DNA of 64,000 nucleotides from Phytoseiulus persimilis (lineage: Eukaryota > Arthropoda > Arachnida > Mesostigmata > Phytoseiidae): contig CM075102.1 in assembly GCA_037576195.1 (NCBI GenBank), forward strand, positions 17,852,745-17,916,744, given 5' to 3'. Below are positions 24,546 through 36,200 of this stretch, piece by piece. Both the position numbers and the translations under genes were made by a program. The notes below the pieces were generated by a model that saw nothing but the letters and a program-made list of their open reading frames with translations, was not told the origin of the DNA and ran no database searches. Every line of letters starts with the position of its first letter. Position 1 is the stretch's first letter.

Positions 24546-26885
24546 ATGCTTTCCTCACATTCAACCCCGCTTTACTTTCTGCTTCTGGCTGTTCTATCGA
24601 AGATGCCGACTGTTCGCTCGCACGGACGACTCATGGAACCTCCATCAAGGTGAGGGTGACCTAGAACGCGAGTTTTCCAATTGTGCACTTGGAATCGAGT
24701 AGAGAACTTGGTGATGGTCTGTGATCTTTCGGTTGGAAAGCCTCCACTGCACGATGTGGATGATCTGCTGTTGTGCATAAATCCCACCACGCTGTGTTTC
24801 GCTCAAGTGAACTTATTTTTAGGTCCTCCATGTGGCGCGTCGGTTTCAAAACTCCGCGGAACTACAACGATAACGAGCTTTTCTGTGGAGGCTTCACGGT
24901 AAATATTCTGTCCTCCGAGAAGACACAAAACATGTACCTAGTAGGTCGGAGTGTGGGCGAAATATTCAGCAAACTTCAAGGAGGAAGTGTGGAGCAGCCG
25001 TTCTGAATGATGGATTCGTTGACCTTCGATCATGAACCCCCTCTTTCCGCAGCGGCAACTCCGTAACGGTATGAAATGTGGAGTTTGCGGTGACCCATGG
25101 GACGTCCCACCTCCACGCGCGAATGAGGCTGGTGGGAAATACGCCACAGGAATGATCGCTCGAAGGTAGCTCGCGGGTTTGCCATTTATCTATGTCGATT
25201 CGGTGTTCCTCCAACAATGGAATAAATTGCACAGCCTCAAGAATTCTTCGATTGCAGATACCGTCCGGGTCAGGTTATCGATACCGCGGTTGAACTCACA
25301 GCGAATCACATGGGACACTTCAGATTCCGACTCTGCCCCGTCAACGATCCCTCGGTCAGTATCTCTCGTTCTCTCTCAACAGAATTCGTCCGCATCTTGC
25401 CCTCCGGGACTGAATTCAGAGCGCCGGACACTTGCTTTAGAGCACTCAGCATTTAGCGGCGGTGACGCATCCTTGAATGTCGAGCCGCATTCGGTCAAAG
25501 TCAAGGGCACGCAGCCGGCTGAATTTCCTGCGATTTCGGGAGGTGGAAGTCTTGACTACCGATGGGACGACTTTTTCAAACACGTTGTCTTGGGCGCTCG
25601 GAGCTCGTTGCCCTCCCAATGAGAAGTTAGTTAGTCGCCGCGAAGGCCACAGCTCCGAGCCTGTATCTTTTCGCGAGGGGCGCCCCGTGCCCTGCATTTC
25701 GTAGGGGGGCCGAGCTGCAGCATTTCCATTGCAAACGGAGTCGGGAGTCCACCCAGGTTCCGTGAAGCATTTGAGACTCATTTCCTCGTTCGGCACGCAT
25801 TACAGGCCAAAGCCACGGATGAATGCATGGCCAAGTATCCTTTGGAAATCATCGAAGCCTCTGCCAACGATCCCTTCCGCTACGTTCTCCCAGATAGAAA
25901 CAACAGATACCGAGTTCGAGTGAAACTGCCGTCCAACCTCACTTGCACGCAATGCGTTTTCCAATGGACCTACACCGCTGGTACGGAAGTTCATAAGTCA
26001 ATCGTGATTCATAAAAGTCGACGAACTCACGTGCGGTCGATAATAGCACACTCGGAATTGCCTTCGATCTCTTCTGGATTCCGTCGTGAAATGTTCTGTG
26101 TGTGTGTTTCAGGAAACAATTGGGGCCGCTGTCCGGACGGCGTGTCCCGAGTGGGATGCGGACCGCAAGAGACGTTCCGAGGATGCTCGGACATCGCGAT
26201 TTCTGATGGAGCCACCGGAACGGGTTCGGTTCCTGTCGGAGTTCCTGCTAGGAAGCCTTGGAAAACAACGGAAGAGCCCTCTACAGAGCCCGGTACAACA
26301 TTCCGACACAAGCCGAAAACCACTCCGAAGTGGCACAAATCCACCCACAAGTGGAACGACAAACCTCAGCACAAGAAACCCCTCCATCCGAAAGGGAAAT
26401 ATCCTTCCTCTCCCAAGTACTGGACCAGATCAACTTGGAGAACGACGTCTAAACCCACTTGGAGCTCGACCCCCGGCCTCGAGAAAGAGGAGGGTCCCCT
26501 CCCCATGACACCGCCAAGAACAAAAATGCACGGCCACTATCCGGAACCCACGACCGCCCGACCAAAGAGACACACAGAGGCCATGACTCCCAGGATGTCC
26601 TTCCCGACCACACCGCGCACGAGATTCACTCCAGTCCTCAAGTCCGTTACCGGTTGGGTCGCAACAACAAGAAAACCGACAGCAACGCCGACCACGACGG
26701 CGAAAGCCGTAAAGACGACCGCTAAGCCCGAAGCTGAAAATGAGATCCCGAGCAAAGCTCCTCCGAAACGCTTTTGCAGTCCGGTCGGTGTTTACGCAGG
26801 CTCCCGCAAAATGCAGCAGTGGTGCGACCTGAACTGCCTTGACGCGCCGTACTACTGTCCACGAACTCACTGCAAGTGTGCATAG
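24546..26885 (+). CDS. Secreted AA15-family lytic polysaccharide monooxygenase with Thr/Pro/Lys-rich linker and C-terminal Cys-rich domain, six coding exons
   Basis: Copper-dependent oxidase of the AA15 family (former chitin-binding type-4 domain), expected to cleave chitin or related glycans outside the cell. Coding exons read from the sequence: 24546-24649, 24823-24898, 25053-25165, 25258-25354, 25806-25980 and 26113-26885 (TAG at 26883), all with GT/AG ends and agreeing phases; 445 aa. Residues 1-25 are a signal peptide. His26 in SHGRLMEPPSR becomes the mature N-terminus and the first histidine-brace ligand; His115 in TANHMGHF is the second; Phe210 in QETFRGCSDIAI probably fills the axial site. 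Family motifs NYNDNELFCGG (48-58) and KCGVCGDPWD (68-77) are present. The catalytic domain ends near residue 220. A linker of about 190 residues rich in Thr, Pro and Lys, probably O-glycosylated, follows, then a final 36-residue Cys-rich block containing QQWCDLNC and ending HCKCA, as in other arthropod AA15 proteins. The start is the only ATG giving a signal peptide before His26. Confidence 0.93.
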
Positions 26886-27259
26886 ACTGACGCGACTCTG
26901 TGAAGTCCACGTGTCAGCTCCCTCCTTGTATGTCTTCATACTCCCCCAGTTCGGTGACTCTGAGATGCCATTTGTACATGTTTGGGGCATGATAAGAGCC
27001 GGTCAGGCAGCCTTACAAGTTTGTATATATTGCCAAGCGAAACCATGTTTCCACTATTTATTCGGGCGCTATTTATATCGGCGAAGGAAACGACGCAACT
27101 GAGCGGAAGCGACAGAGATCTTCGGAACCGGGAGGGTGGGAACCCTCCCGGAAAATCTCCGAACTCCGAGAGGAGAGGAATGGTTCGAAGGGGAAACGCG
27201 GCTCCCTTGATCACCGCTCTCAGAATCTCCTTCCGAAATCGGCTAAGGTGCCGATGAGG

Positions 27260-27265
27260 AATAAA
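27260..27265 (+). terminator. Possible poly(A) signal of the LPMO gene
   Basis: AATAAA, 375 bases after the LPMO stop codon, is the first canonical hexamer I found downstream on this strand. Confidence 0.5.
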
Positions 27266-28390
27266 CTTGACGGTTTATGTTCGAAAGGACGTTCTCCTGA
27301 TTCAATTCTTCTCACTGATTGGAATTTGGTGGAAAGCTGGTTTTCACTCACTGCTCACTCGGGGACTCCGAGTAGCGACTCTCAGAGAGGGTCTTTTTGG
27401 AGTTCCCTGTTTGCACACTGCACCGATTTTTCTATGACGAGTACTAGAAAGTAAGTTTGTGTGCTCTGATTCGTCATCCGGGACGAGTGGACAGCTGTAT
27501 GAAAAGCTATTTGATTTCGTCGCGGGTCTGCAGGTTGTCAAGTCTTATCAAAGCTAGGACATAAGCTTTCCCACAACGTTTCCTGAACGTGGACTCGTGA
27601 AAGGAAGTTGTCTGCAAATATCTCAGAAGTGGAGATTGAGCCCTGAGCCACGAGCCCGGAGCTTGGACCATTCGACTCTGATTCGTAAGCTTGTTGTGTG
27701 CTCTCGCCTCAGCCCCACCCTTTTGACAACGTTGCAACTATGAGTAGCGGGGCCACCGCAGCACCGAGGACGCCTCGTTCCGAAGTGGTTGGTGTCAAAG
27801 CTGCGCTGTCGTTTGGCACACAGCCCCGAGCATCGGACGCCTGACTTCAACAACCAAAAGATGAAGCCGCTTCCCGGGCTCACCTTGTCAAACTTGGCGA
27901 GCGTTCGCGCCGGGGTGAGGTGACTCGCCGTTGGCTGACAATATTAAAATTCAATCTCCGGCTCCGAGCTCGAAAAACCCCCTCCTGTGTCGTCGCTCAT
28001 GCTTATGGGTCGGCTGCGAGCAAATCTTTGGGAAAGTTCCCGACTCGGCCTTCCGTAGCACAGCAGCCACAAAGCGTGGTCAGATCCGCTCCACCTCGAG
28101 TCCATACCGAAAGTCGCGTTCGTCAAGCGCGGAAAGTAAATTGATTTTGACATACGCCCCCATTAACAGGCCCGCGTTACCTCAGCGGGTACATGAGTAA
28201 TTTGCATCAATGCCTCGCCAGGCACACCCTTTTGCTAACCTATTTCCTTCTCGTAAACACATCTGCCGTGCACATTCGGGCACGCACGAATACACGGAAC
28301 TCAGTTCCGGGAGCTCGGATGTGATGCGTCCGGTTCAATGTGGTTGAGAGATATTAGATTACTTCTGTGAACACCCCTGCCGCAGACAAA

Positions 28391-28403
28391 GATGGCTGCC
28401 GGT
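28391..28403 (+). promoter_or_regulatory. YY1-like motif or short first coding exon
   Basis: aaagATGGCTGCCGG matches the YY1/Pho-type core AAnATGGC and also gives a good start context (MAAG), followed directly by GTAAAT, a possible donor. It sits about 250 bp upstream of the TATA box at 28640. Either reading is possible; neither is proven. Confidence 0.2.
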
Positions 28404-28639
28404 AAATCGCCGCAAGAGGAAGCTCAACTTCAATGACAAGAACTCTGAGCGTGGAGAACTCCTAATGCATGGAGGGCGCCGGTGACTTTTTGTCTGTCGC
28501 TTCCAGTAATGTGCTTGCATAGGACTTCAGCTTTCGTTATCCGCCGCTTGACCGGGGGGTCTACGAACTAATGTCATAACGTTGGAGCGAAGATTATTCC
28601 ACCAGCTTGGCGTGTTAATAGGATTTCCTACTCAGCACA

Positions 28640-28647
28640 TATAAAAG
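28640..28647 (+). promoter_or_regulatory. TATA box of a probable plus-strand promoter
   Basis: TATAAAAG is followed 30-31 bases later by an adenine in a pyrimidine-rich setting (tcgtccacag, A at 28671), the normal TATA-to-start spacing. A pyrimidine-rich, ATG-free leader follows to ATG 28853. That ATG opens 17 codons (MCSQILSGSLRILNVNT) up to a possible donor at 28905 (ACAG/GTTAGG). The downstream exons of this transcript were not identified. Confidence 0.45.
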
Positions 28648-28909
28648 AATTTCCGCTCTCGATTTCGTCCACAGCACCAGTCACTCCCCGTCCACCAGCG
28701 CCCCGCCTCTTCCCCCCTGCCCTCGCCCTGCTCCCCCGGAGTCCATCACCCGAGAGTCCACCTGTTGTCCACTCCGAGCCCCGTTGCACGGCCGATCCCT
28801 ACCTCGATTTTCATCTCGTCGATCTCCACCTGTCATCAGAGTTCGCTCAGCGATGTGCTCTCAAATTTTATCCGGGAGTCTCCGTATTCTGAACGTGAAC
28901 ACAGGTTAG

Positions 28910-31070
28910 GGAAGTAGATTACTCAGTCGGGAGAGTTTGAACTGGAAGAAAGTGGATTAGATGCGAGACAAGATCAAGGAGGACTACTTTTTCCCTCGTG
29001 AAGTACTCCGAACGGAATAGGGAGACAATGAAAGCTCTCTGCACCCGACGCGAAACCTGGAAGTGGGATTAACTCAAGCTTTCTGAAATCGTGTCTCCTG
29101 ACAGAGCCCGGAGGTTTTTCCCGAGTGCCCAGAATGTCTGCGGTTGCTCCCGCTTCGTGCGGCAATCGCTTCATCGAGACTCTGTTTCCAGGCCCGGTTC
29201 CATTCATTCGAAGAGTCAAACGAAGATAATAACCACCCTCGACTTCCGTCGAGAGTCCCCAAGGTCTGACAGAATCGACCGGATTCCAAGGTTTGGAGCT
29301 CTGAATCCGGATTCTGTTGAGGAAATTCAGCTGCCGCCCTCATTAAAATGTTTCATCCGAATTTTCGATTTTGTCTTTCTAATTGGCCCCAAGCTCATTC
29401 CGATTCGGGCTCGAGCAGCGGCGCGGCGCAGGCGGCAGGGAACGACACCCTGCCCTGAACGAATCCGCGCGCAAAATACTCGAATATACCGTGCCAACAG
29501 CGGGGCGCAGCGTGCGTTCGGGGTAGCGAGGGGCAGGCAGCGAATCAGTTCAAAGTCCAAACTCGATCGGAAGCACCGCTAGTCATTCAAGAAGCAATCA
29601 CAGTCAATGTGTTCTCGTTTAGCGACAGGAAATCGAGCTGCGAACATCAACATCCGGGCGACAGTTTGGCAAAGAGCAAGAAGTAAGACGCCGGTCTGCT
29701 CCTGTTCCTACAGCTATCAGACAGGGCAACCCGATCGGGTGAACTGCGATTCAAATGAAGGCTGTATCACCTCGTTTAACCGTTCTCCGACAGGGCTTCC
29801 AAGGGCTGTGACGCCGAGGGTTCGGGCCCCAGGAGTTCCCGGGTCCTCGGTGCTCACGATTCCCGGGAACAGCATCACCCCACATATCCTGGGAATCTGA
29901 CTCGGAAATTATTTCAGCTCCGGTGGCATCCCGTGAACTCCTGAGGGACCCCTGCCAATCGCTGGCTTTACTGGAGCTCCTGAGTACGTATCGAAAACCC
30001 GCTCTCTCATGCCCTCCGAGCTCTTCGTCCGGGAGGAGTTTCGCCAGGTCAGGATAACAGTTCCGCGCTCTGATCGAAACTGCTCCTGTTGTTTCCCATC
30101 AGAATATGGCCGTTGCCGAGAGTGCTGCGAAGTAATTCCTTCGAGGGTGTTTGACGCGGAGCGAGTACAGGGAACTGGACGACATTCCTGGACGGTAACA
30201 AACGCCGCCGAGTTCAGAGCGTTGTTTCCCTTATAGTACCATCCCCGAATGAGATAGCTGTTCTCGTAAATCGTAGAGGCCGTCCATTCAGATCTATCGG
30301 CCAGGAGGAGATAAGGGACCGGGCATTGGATCTCGGTCGACCTGCTATCATTCCTACTCCCTTCGGGGCACCGGCTGAAGACAATGATCATTGCTTAATT
30401 CCGAGAAAGACGCGGCGAACTCTCTCAAGGCCTTGTTCGTCGACTGCTTCTCCTTCCCCGAAAAAACTCGACCCGATCGCCAGCCGGTCGAGGACTGAGA
30501 CGCGCTTCGGCCAACCGGCGCAACGGCCTGGAAAATCCCTGAGCTCGTAAGAAAGAAGCAAGCAAATTTTGCAGTCGTCGTCAGCGGCTGATTTCTCCGC
30601 CGTCCTCCGCTTGGTCGGCCATCGAACTCGAAGCTTCCTTTCCGGATACCTATCAACGGACGCCTCGTTAGAGGCTCTGGTCCGAAATGGCTGCTGTGAA
30701 ATCTCGGGACTTACTCGCAATATTGGGGTCTGGAGTCGAGAATACAAAAAACAGGTGCCTAGGCCAAGCAGTTTGAATACTAAGTGGCCTATCAAGACTA
30801 CTGCTCGTGACTTTCGACGAGCGAAGAAACCCTTCAGGCCCATCGATCCGAAGTCCTTCGGGGGTGCCTGTGGCCCAAACCAGAAATGGGCCAGGGGAGG
30901 AGGCCGCTCCGCGGAATCGGGGTCGCAACGGTTGTGTTTTTCAGGTTCCGTTGTGCTCCCGCCACGATACCAAACTCGGCCATGTTGAGCAATGAGCGGA
31001 GCAGTCGACCAAGAACAAGCGGAGAAGGGACACCGGCGGCGATAGAGGAGAGCCATAAAGCCTTTATACG
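28910..31070. other. Stretch downstream of the 28.64-kb promoter without a resolved gene
   Basis: It should contain later exons if the promoter is real. The plus strand around 30569-30988 is open for 139 codons (ends SGSVVLPPRYQTRPC) and the minus strand 30388-31080 for 230 codons. They overlap, neither is recognisable, and no joined exon pair could be made. Confidence 0.35.
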
Positions 31071-31574
31071 TCAACAACACGCAAGTCCTTCTAATGCCTC
31101 GAAGGTCCTTACTCCGAACAAGCGGCGGGGCTTAGTGTAATAGCAAGCCATGTCAGTGTGTAGCGCCCACTCAAGCTTGGGGTCACCGCTCGCCGAGACG
31201 AGGGTGTTAGGTGGACTTTGGATATACCTGACCTGACAAGTACGGAGAAACGACCTCGCCCGGTGAAAGAAATATGAATTCCCTCTCCGCATCGTCCAGT
31301 AGGATACAACAGGGAACAGGCGAAGCCCATTCGAAATAATGACCGTATAGACAACGGTGACGAGGACAACAATCCGCTCAATTCTCTTCGATCGGCGCAA
31401 TCGAAACTTCCCCACGAATCCGGACACTCGTAACCGAGATAGAACAGGAACTGAGATCGATGTCGCAATGGATCTGCTCAAAGTTTTGGTCGATTGAGAC
31501 AGTTCTTGTCCTCCTTGTTCTATTCCGTGCCGGACGCATTGAGTTGCTTGATAGCGTTCAACAGCTCCCCTCAT
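31071..31574 (-). CDS. Unidentified 167-aa ORF with one likely membrane segment
   Basis: Starts at a true ATG (31572-31574) and stays open to 31071. It has a basic stretch (GKFRLRRSKRIER), a hydrophobic segment IVVLVTVVYTVIISNGL, then a second basic stretch. One helix between basic flanks could be a fragment of a larger membrane protein. No family motif is seen, and the overlapping frame at 31109-31468 is also open, so chance is a real alternative. Confidence 0.25.
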   Translation of the reverse strand: MRGAVERYQATQCVRHGIEQGGQELSQSTKTLSRSIATSISVPVLSRLRVSGFVGKFRLRRSKRIERIVVLVTVVYTVIISNGLRLFPVVSYWTMRRGNSYFFHRARSFLRTCQVRYIQSPPNTLVSASGDPKLEWALHTDMACYYTKPRRLFGVRTFEALEGLACC

Positions 31575-32975
31575 ATGAAGCGCTTGATCTTGCGCAAATA
31601 TTTAGCATGTTTCCAACTCCATCGCATTGATCCATTCTGGGAAAAACTATTTTCTCTGGCTCCAGGTCTGATTTACCGGCCTCTCGCGATTTCATCTCTC
31701 CGAATCTCTTCCTAATTTTCCCCCGTAGGTGTGGGACTAAGATTGTACCGAAACTTAGACCGTCCTCATTTGCTGCATGTTTACGCAGATCCTGGAGAAC
31801 GAAAGAGCCGGCTTCGAAAAGGCTTTTTTTCCGGGAGATTATAACTCTCATTCTGTAAACAGCGAATCTCACACAGAGTCTGAGGCTCTTTCAAGATCAA
31901 ATGCGAAGTGATTTCGTCCTTTTTCGTCAATGGGGTCCTGATTATTCTGTCTCCGGAACGCTGTGAAATTCATCTGGCTTCCATAAGGTCATGATGGATC
32001 GGAGACCCGCCTCAAGAATTGACTATTCTTTCGTTCCGCTGCTTTTTGTTACCTCAAATTTTCGATGCGTCACCAGCGGGTGTACTCAATTTATTACAGA
32101 GAGTTTTCAAACTTCCTTCTTTTGATGGAATCCGATAGGAATAAATCGGTTGAATTTGGGCTCGAGAATGGGAAAGAAGAATTTCTCTTTAGAAGAATCC
32201 GCTACCAGCAAGGTTGGAAAAATCGAATTTCCGAAAAATATTCGTTCACATAGAATTGTAACGATCTCAGTCACGAGGGCCGGCATAGGGCACGCTCATG
32301 TTTCCCCCCACCAGCCAGTGCTTGAATACAGCATCATAACACATTTTGAATCTTCGTGCAGCTCCGTTCTATTTTCGGTCATTCCCGAACTTCTGTCCAT
32401 TGAACCTTCCATCGAATCGTCAGAGTCACCCTTCGAGGAGGAAATGTCGTTCCACCAGCGATCACGTAGATTGCAATTGCGAACGTAACAGCCGCTGGCC
32501 CACCAACGGAGCCGGCCAAGAGCTTTGTGTGCCGGCCGCAAGCTTATCAAGCATTACACATGAACTCGATACACTCAGGGGACTTGTAACGACATCTAGA
32601 TCTTTATCTGTAGGAGGAATAGATATCCTGAACTATTGCACCGATGGGCTGCCATAACAAATCGTTAGCGCAACCATATCAAGCAAGCATCCATATACGA
32701 CAGAGGCCTACTGACAGCCGTTCGATGTTAACGTTCACTGCTCGCATCAATGCGAACGATTTCGGCTTTGAGACCCCCACTGCACTCTTGCCGTATCTCT
32801 CAGCTCAGTCTTCTGAGTGACCAACGCTGATCTTCTACTTGCAACGAACGCTCACCGCAGCGATGGATACCTGTAACGTCCATGATGAGAAATGGAGATG
32901 GAAACCAATCAAAAGACCGACGCGATCTATGCCGGTCATGTGAATGCGATAACCAGACATTGAGAATTTCCAACA

Positions 32976-32981
32976 TTTATT
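32976..32981 (-). terminator. Possible poly(A) signal of the SLC22-type gene
   Basis: AATAAA on the minus strand about 240 bases after the transporter stop codon, a plausible 3' UTR length. Confidence 0.5.
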
Positions 32982-33220
32982 TACACACTCGGCATAGGGC
33001 ATAGACTAGAAATTTATGTACAATTCATCCATCTAGATATCGGGTTGAAATCCGCCTCGAGAGGCGTTGACGCGTTCAACACACCGCTCACTCCACCTTT
33101 GATGCTCATCCTTCCGTACAGGAGGCCTCTGGGCTTTCGAACAGAACTTTGCGGCTGAACATGGCACATCCTCGCTCTTCTCCCGAAATACGGGATAACC
33201 GAGATCATGGGTGCTCGGCA

Positions 33221-36200
33221 TCAAGTTCTCGGCAAAGATTGGCTCCGTCGACGATTCCTGAGGAAACTCTCGAATAGGCTGTCAGGCAGCTGAGCGTTCA
33301 GGGTTTCGGGCAAGAAAAACACCAAGACCGTTGCTAGAAATGATCCGCTGCCGACGATGACGAAACACCACTTCTGATTGGAAACCGATGCGAGGGCCTG
33401 AAATATCGATGAAATTCTTGGTAAATGAAGTGGATGAGTCCCGAATTCGTCCCTGACGCTCTGGGGATCAATTCAAATTGTTCTGATTTCCCACCAAATC
33501 TCGGATGAATGGTGCGAGCATGCCTCCGATGCGTCCGACCGCGAAAGCCAGAGCGAATCCAAGAGATCTGATATTCGTCGGCAAAAGCTCAAGTGTGTAA
33601 ACCCATTTGATCGAAGTCGCCAGTGTCAAGAAGAAGCGAGTCACCGAGCTCAGGGCCAGCTTCAGGGTGGGTTCTCCTGGAAGTGCGAAGAGGCGACTGC
33701 AGCTAACGACGGGATGATTCTCATTCGCTGTTCACGATCCGTGTCCCAATGTCTCATCCACCGAACAAGAAACTGATCTTACTCAGGGGTATGAATGCGG
33801 TGGCGATTGAACATGCCGAGCCGACGGCGAGAGAGCCAGCCATGGAGGATCGTCGATTCAAAAACCTGAGTAGAAACATTCCAACGAACCCTGCGGGAAT
33901 CTCAGCGGCCGCACCGATGGCGAATGCACTCCTTGGGTCGTATTCTGTCACAGAGATATGGATTGTTTCAGTGAATGAAGGCGAGGTTCCGCCTGTGCTG
34001 TGGGAATATTTCCATACAATCCGAGTGAAGTTCCTCGATCCTGTCTCTCGCGATGGTCCATCCAGATCAGGCCGTTTGTCAGCCTGCGAGCAGTTCAAAA
34101 GCAATTCGAAGCAGTAATCAAATTCACCTGGGATATGAGCGGAGAGGAAGATGTCGGCATAGTAGATTCCGTTCTCAACTAGCCAATAGAGTAGTATAAT
34201 AATCAGCTGACGTCTCAGTCTCGAATCGCCGAGCAGCACCATGATCCCTTGCGATTCCGAACTCTGGAAAATAACTTCGATCAGGCCCCTCATCTTGTAT
34301 AATTTTTCCGGGAATCGTTCCATTCATCCATGGCATGCCGAAAATCCATCGCTCCGACTTCCGCTCGCAATCGGACTGTTGTATTATGAGGCGAAGTTGA
34401 TCCCTCGTTGTCGCGCATCCCGAATGGATTACCCACCTGCGTCCGCTCAACGAGATTGCTCATGACGTAGGTGAAATTCGGTATCGATCTCCGGTTGGTG
34501 GTGAATATCGAATTCAGCACTTCCCTCGCTTCCAGAGTTCGCTTTTGATTCACGAGCCACCTCGGAGACTCTTCGACGATTCTGCGATGGAAATATCTGC
34601 TCAGACAGTCCCGTTGAGCAGTCATGGAGCTAATTTCATTGTTTTGAACGGCTGGACTCGAGCAGTGCTCTCTAATTGCGTGCGTCGAGCAGAGCCGCAA
34701 TCGCATGGAGGGACCGCGTTCAGCGGACGTAATCAACACTGAATCAACATTTGGAAACGTTAGACATTTCTGGAAATGACTCACAACAATGGCGGTAAGA
34801 TGCAGAGCGCGCAAAGGCCACAGACGAGCTGGAAAAGCCTCCACGAATTCAGAGCTTGACTCACGTACGGCACGGCTATGGTGCAAGCCGCAAACGCGAT
34901 TGTGAAGCCAATGTTCATCAGGTACCGATCGCGAGGCAGCAGGAGCTCCATGACTAGAGATGTCGGGAAAGATTCTGTGTTATTCATCAGCAGCCCCCAG
35001 ATCTCAGTGGTGAGACGTTACGGCACGAGGAGCGTTCCTAGTCGGACGTGCCTGGACCAGGCCTCGGAGGTACTCCAGCCCTACTCGGAGAGAATAGAAA
35101 CTATTCGCCGACAGGAGCGTCCGCGGGAAGGGGCGAACCCAAAACGTGCGCTCACACCTCCCCCCCCCCCGAACAGCAAACGGTTGGAGGAGACCGCTCG
35201 GCCATCCGCGCGAAATACAGTTGCGCGGGAAACTCCCGATTCGGAATACAACTCGGAACACTCACAAAGGGCAGCGCTGGTGACCTGGATTCCGGCCACT
35301 GCCGCGGCCTGGACGAATCTCAACAGGTTGAAAGCCCAGAGCGCCGGCACAACTGAAGACCCTATGGAGAAAACTGAGAACAGGACGGTGCTCACGAGTA
35401 GACTCTTACGCCGGCCCTGCCTGAAACGGGAATTCATTCTAAGATGCAGGCTTCGATCAGGGAGGGCAGGAATTCACGTCCAGCACACCAAATCGCTCGA
35501 CCAGGCACAGCGAAGGAGGAGAAACCTCGAGATTCTGGGGAAAAAAGCTTTTTACCAATCTGAGAGTAAACCGAAAACGATGGCGCCCACGAAGCAGCCG
35601 CCGAATACCACGGTTTGCATCGCAGAGCTGATCCACTGCCTCCTGCAGACCAGGTTCCACTGAAATATTTCGAACGAGATGGTTTTTCCAGCCTGACGTA
35701 AGCCCTCGGTTCGTCGGAGGCTTCAATGAATGGAAACTATTGTACATGATCTCACCCGGAAGCACAGAACGTCATAGCAATGCGAGCCCGATAAGACTCC
35801 GTTCAGTATGTCGTTTGACTTTGTCGAGTGTGAGTGAGGCACGAAATTCAAATCACCTATCCGAAATTCGACGCTCGATTCGAGAACTCTGAGTTTAGGT
35901 TGAGGTATAAACCAGAATTTGGACTACTGGGTGGGTCGAAATCGAGAAGTGATGCGAACTCGATGACGCATCGTTGACGCATGTTCTCGTCTCTCAGACT
36001 TTCCCGAGAGTTGCGGAGACGGAGAAGTGAGGAGAAGCAGAAGCAATTCATGCAATCCGTTCTGATCGTCATTCCAGAATTTCTTCAGGTTCACTGAGCC
36101 ACCCGATACAACTTCGGACCGATACTACTGATTCATCCATTCAAGCTCTCATCCCAACCTGGATTTGATTCAGTTTTACTGTTTAGGATTGTTGCGGGTG

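Noticed and set aside
23969-24664. 231-codon plus-strand frame over the LPMO upstream region
   Set aside because: No ATG at its start, no recognisable domain, and its end overlaps LPMO exon 1 in a different frame; the signal peptide plus HGRLMEPPSR frame is clearly the real one.
26430-26990. Long minus-strand frames opposite LPMO exon 6
   Set aside because: They mirror the low-complexity Thr/Pro/Lys linker, which leaves few stops on either strand.
35004-35261. Open frames between transporter exons 4 and 5
   Set aside because: They lie in an intron defined by GTGAGT at 35265 and a phase-matched acceptor at 34954, and include a C11 run.
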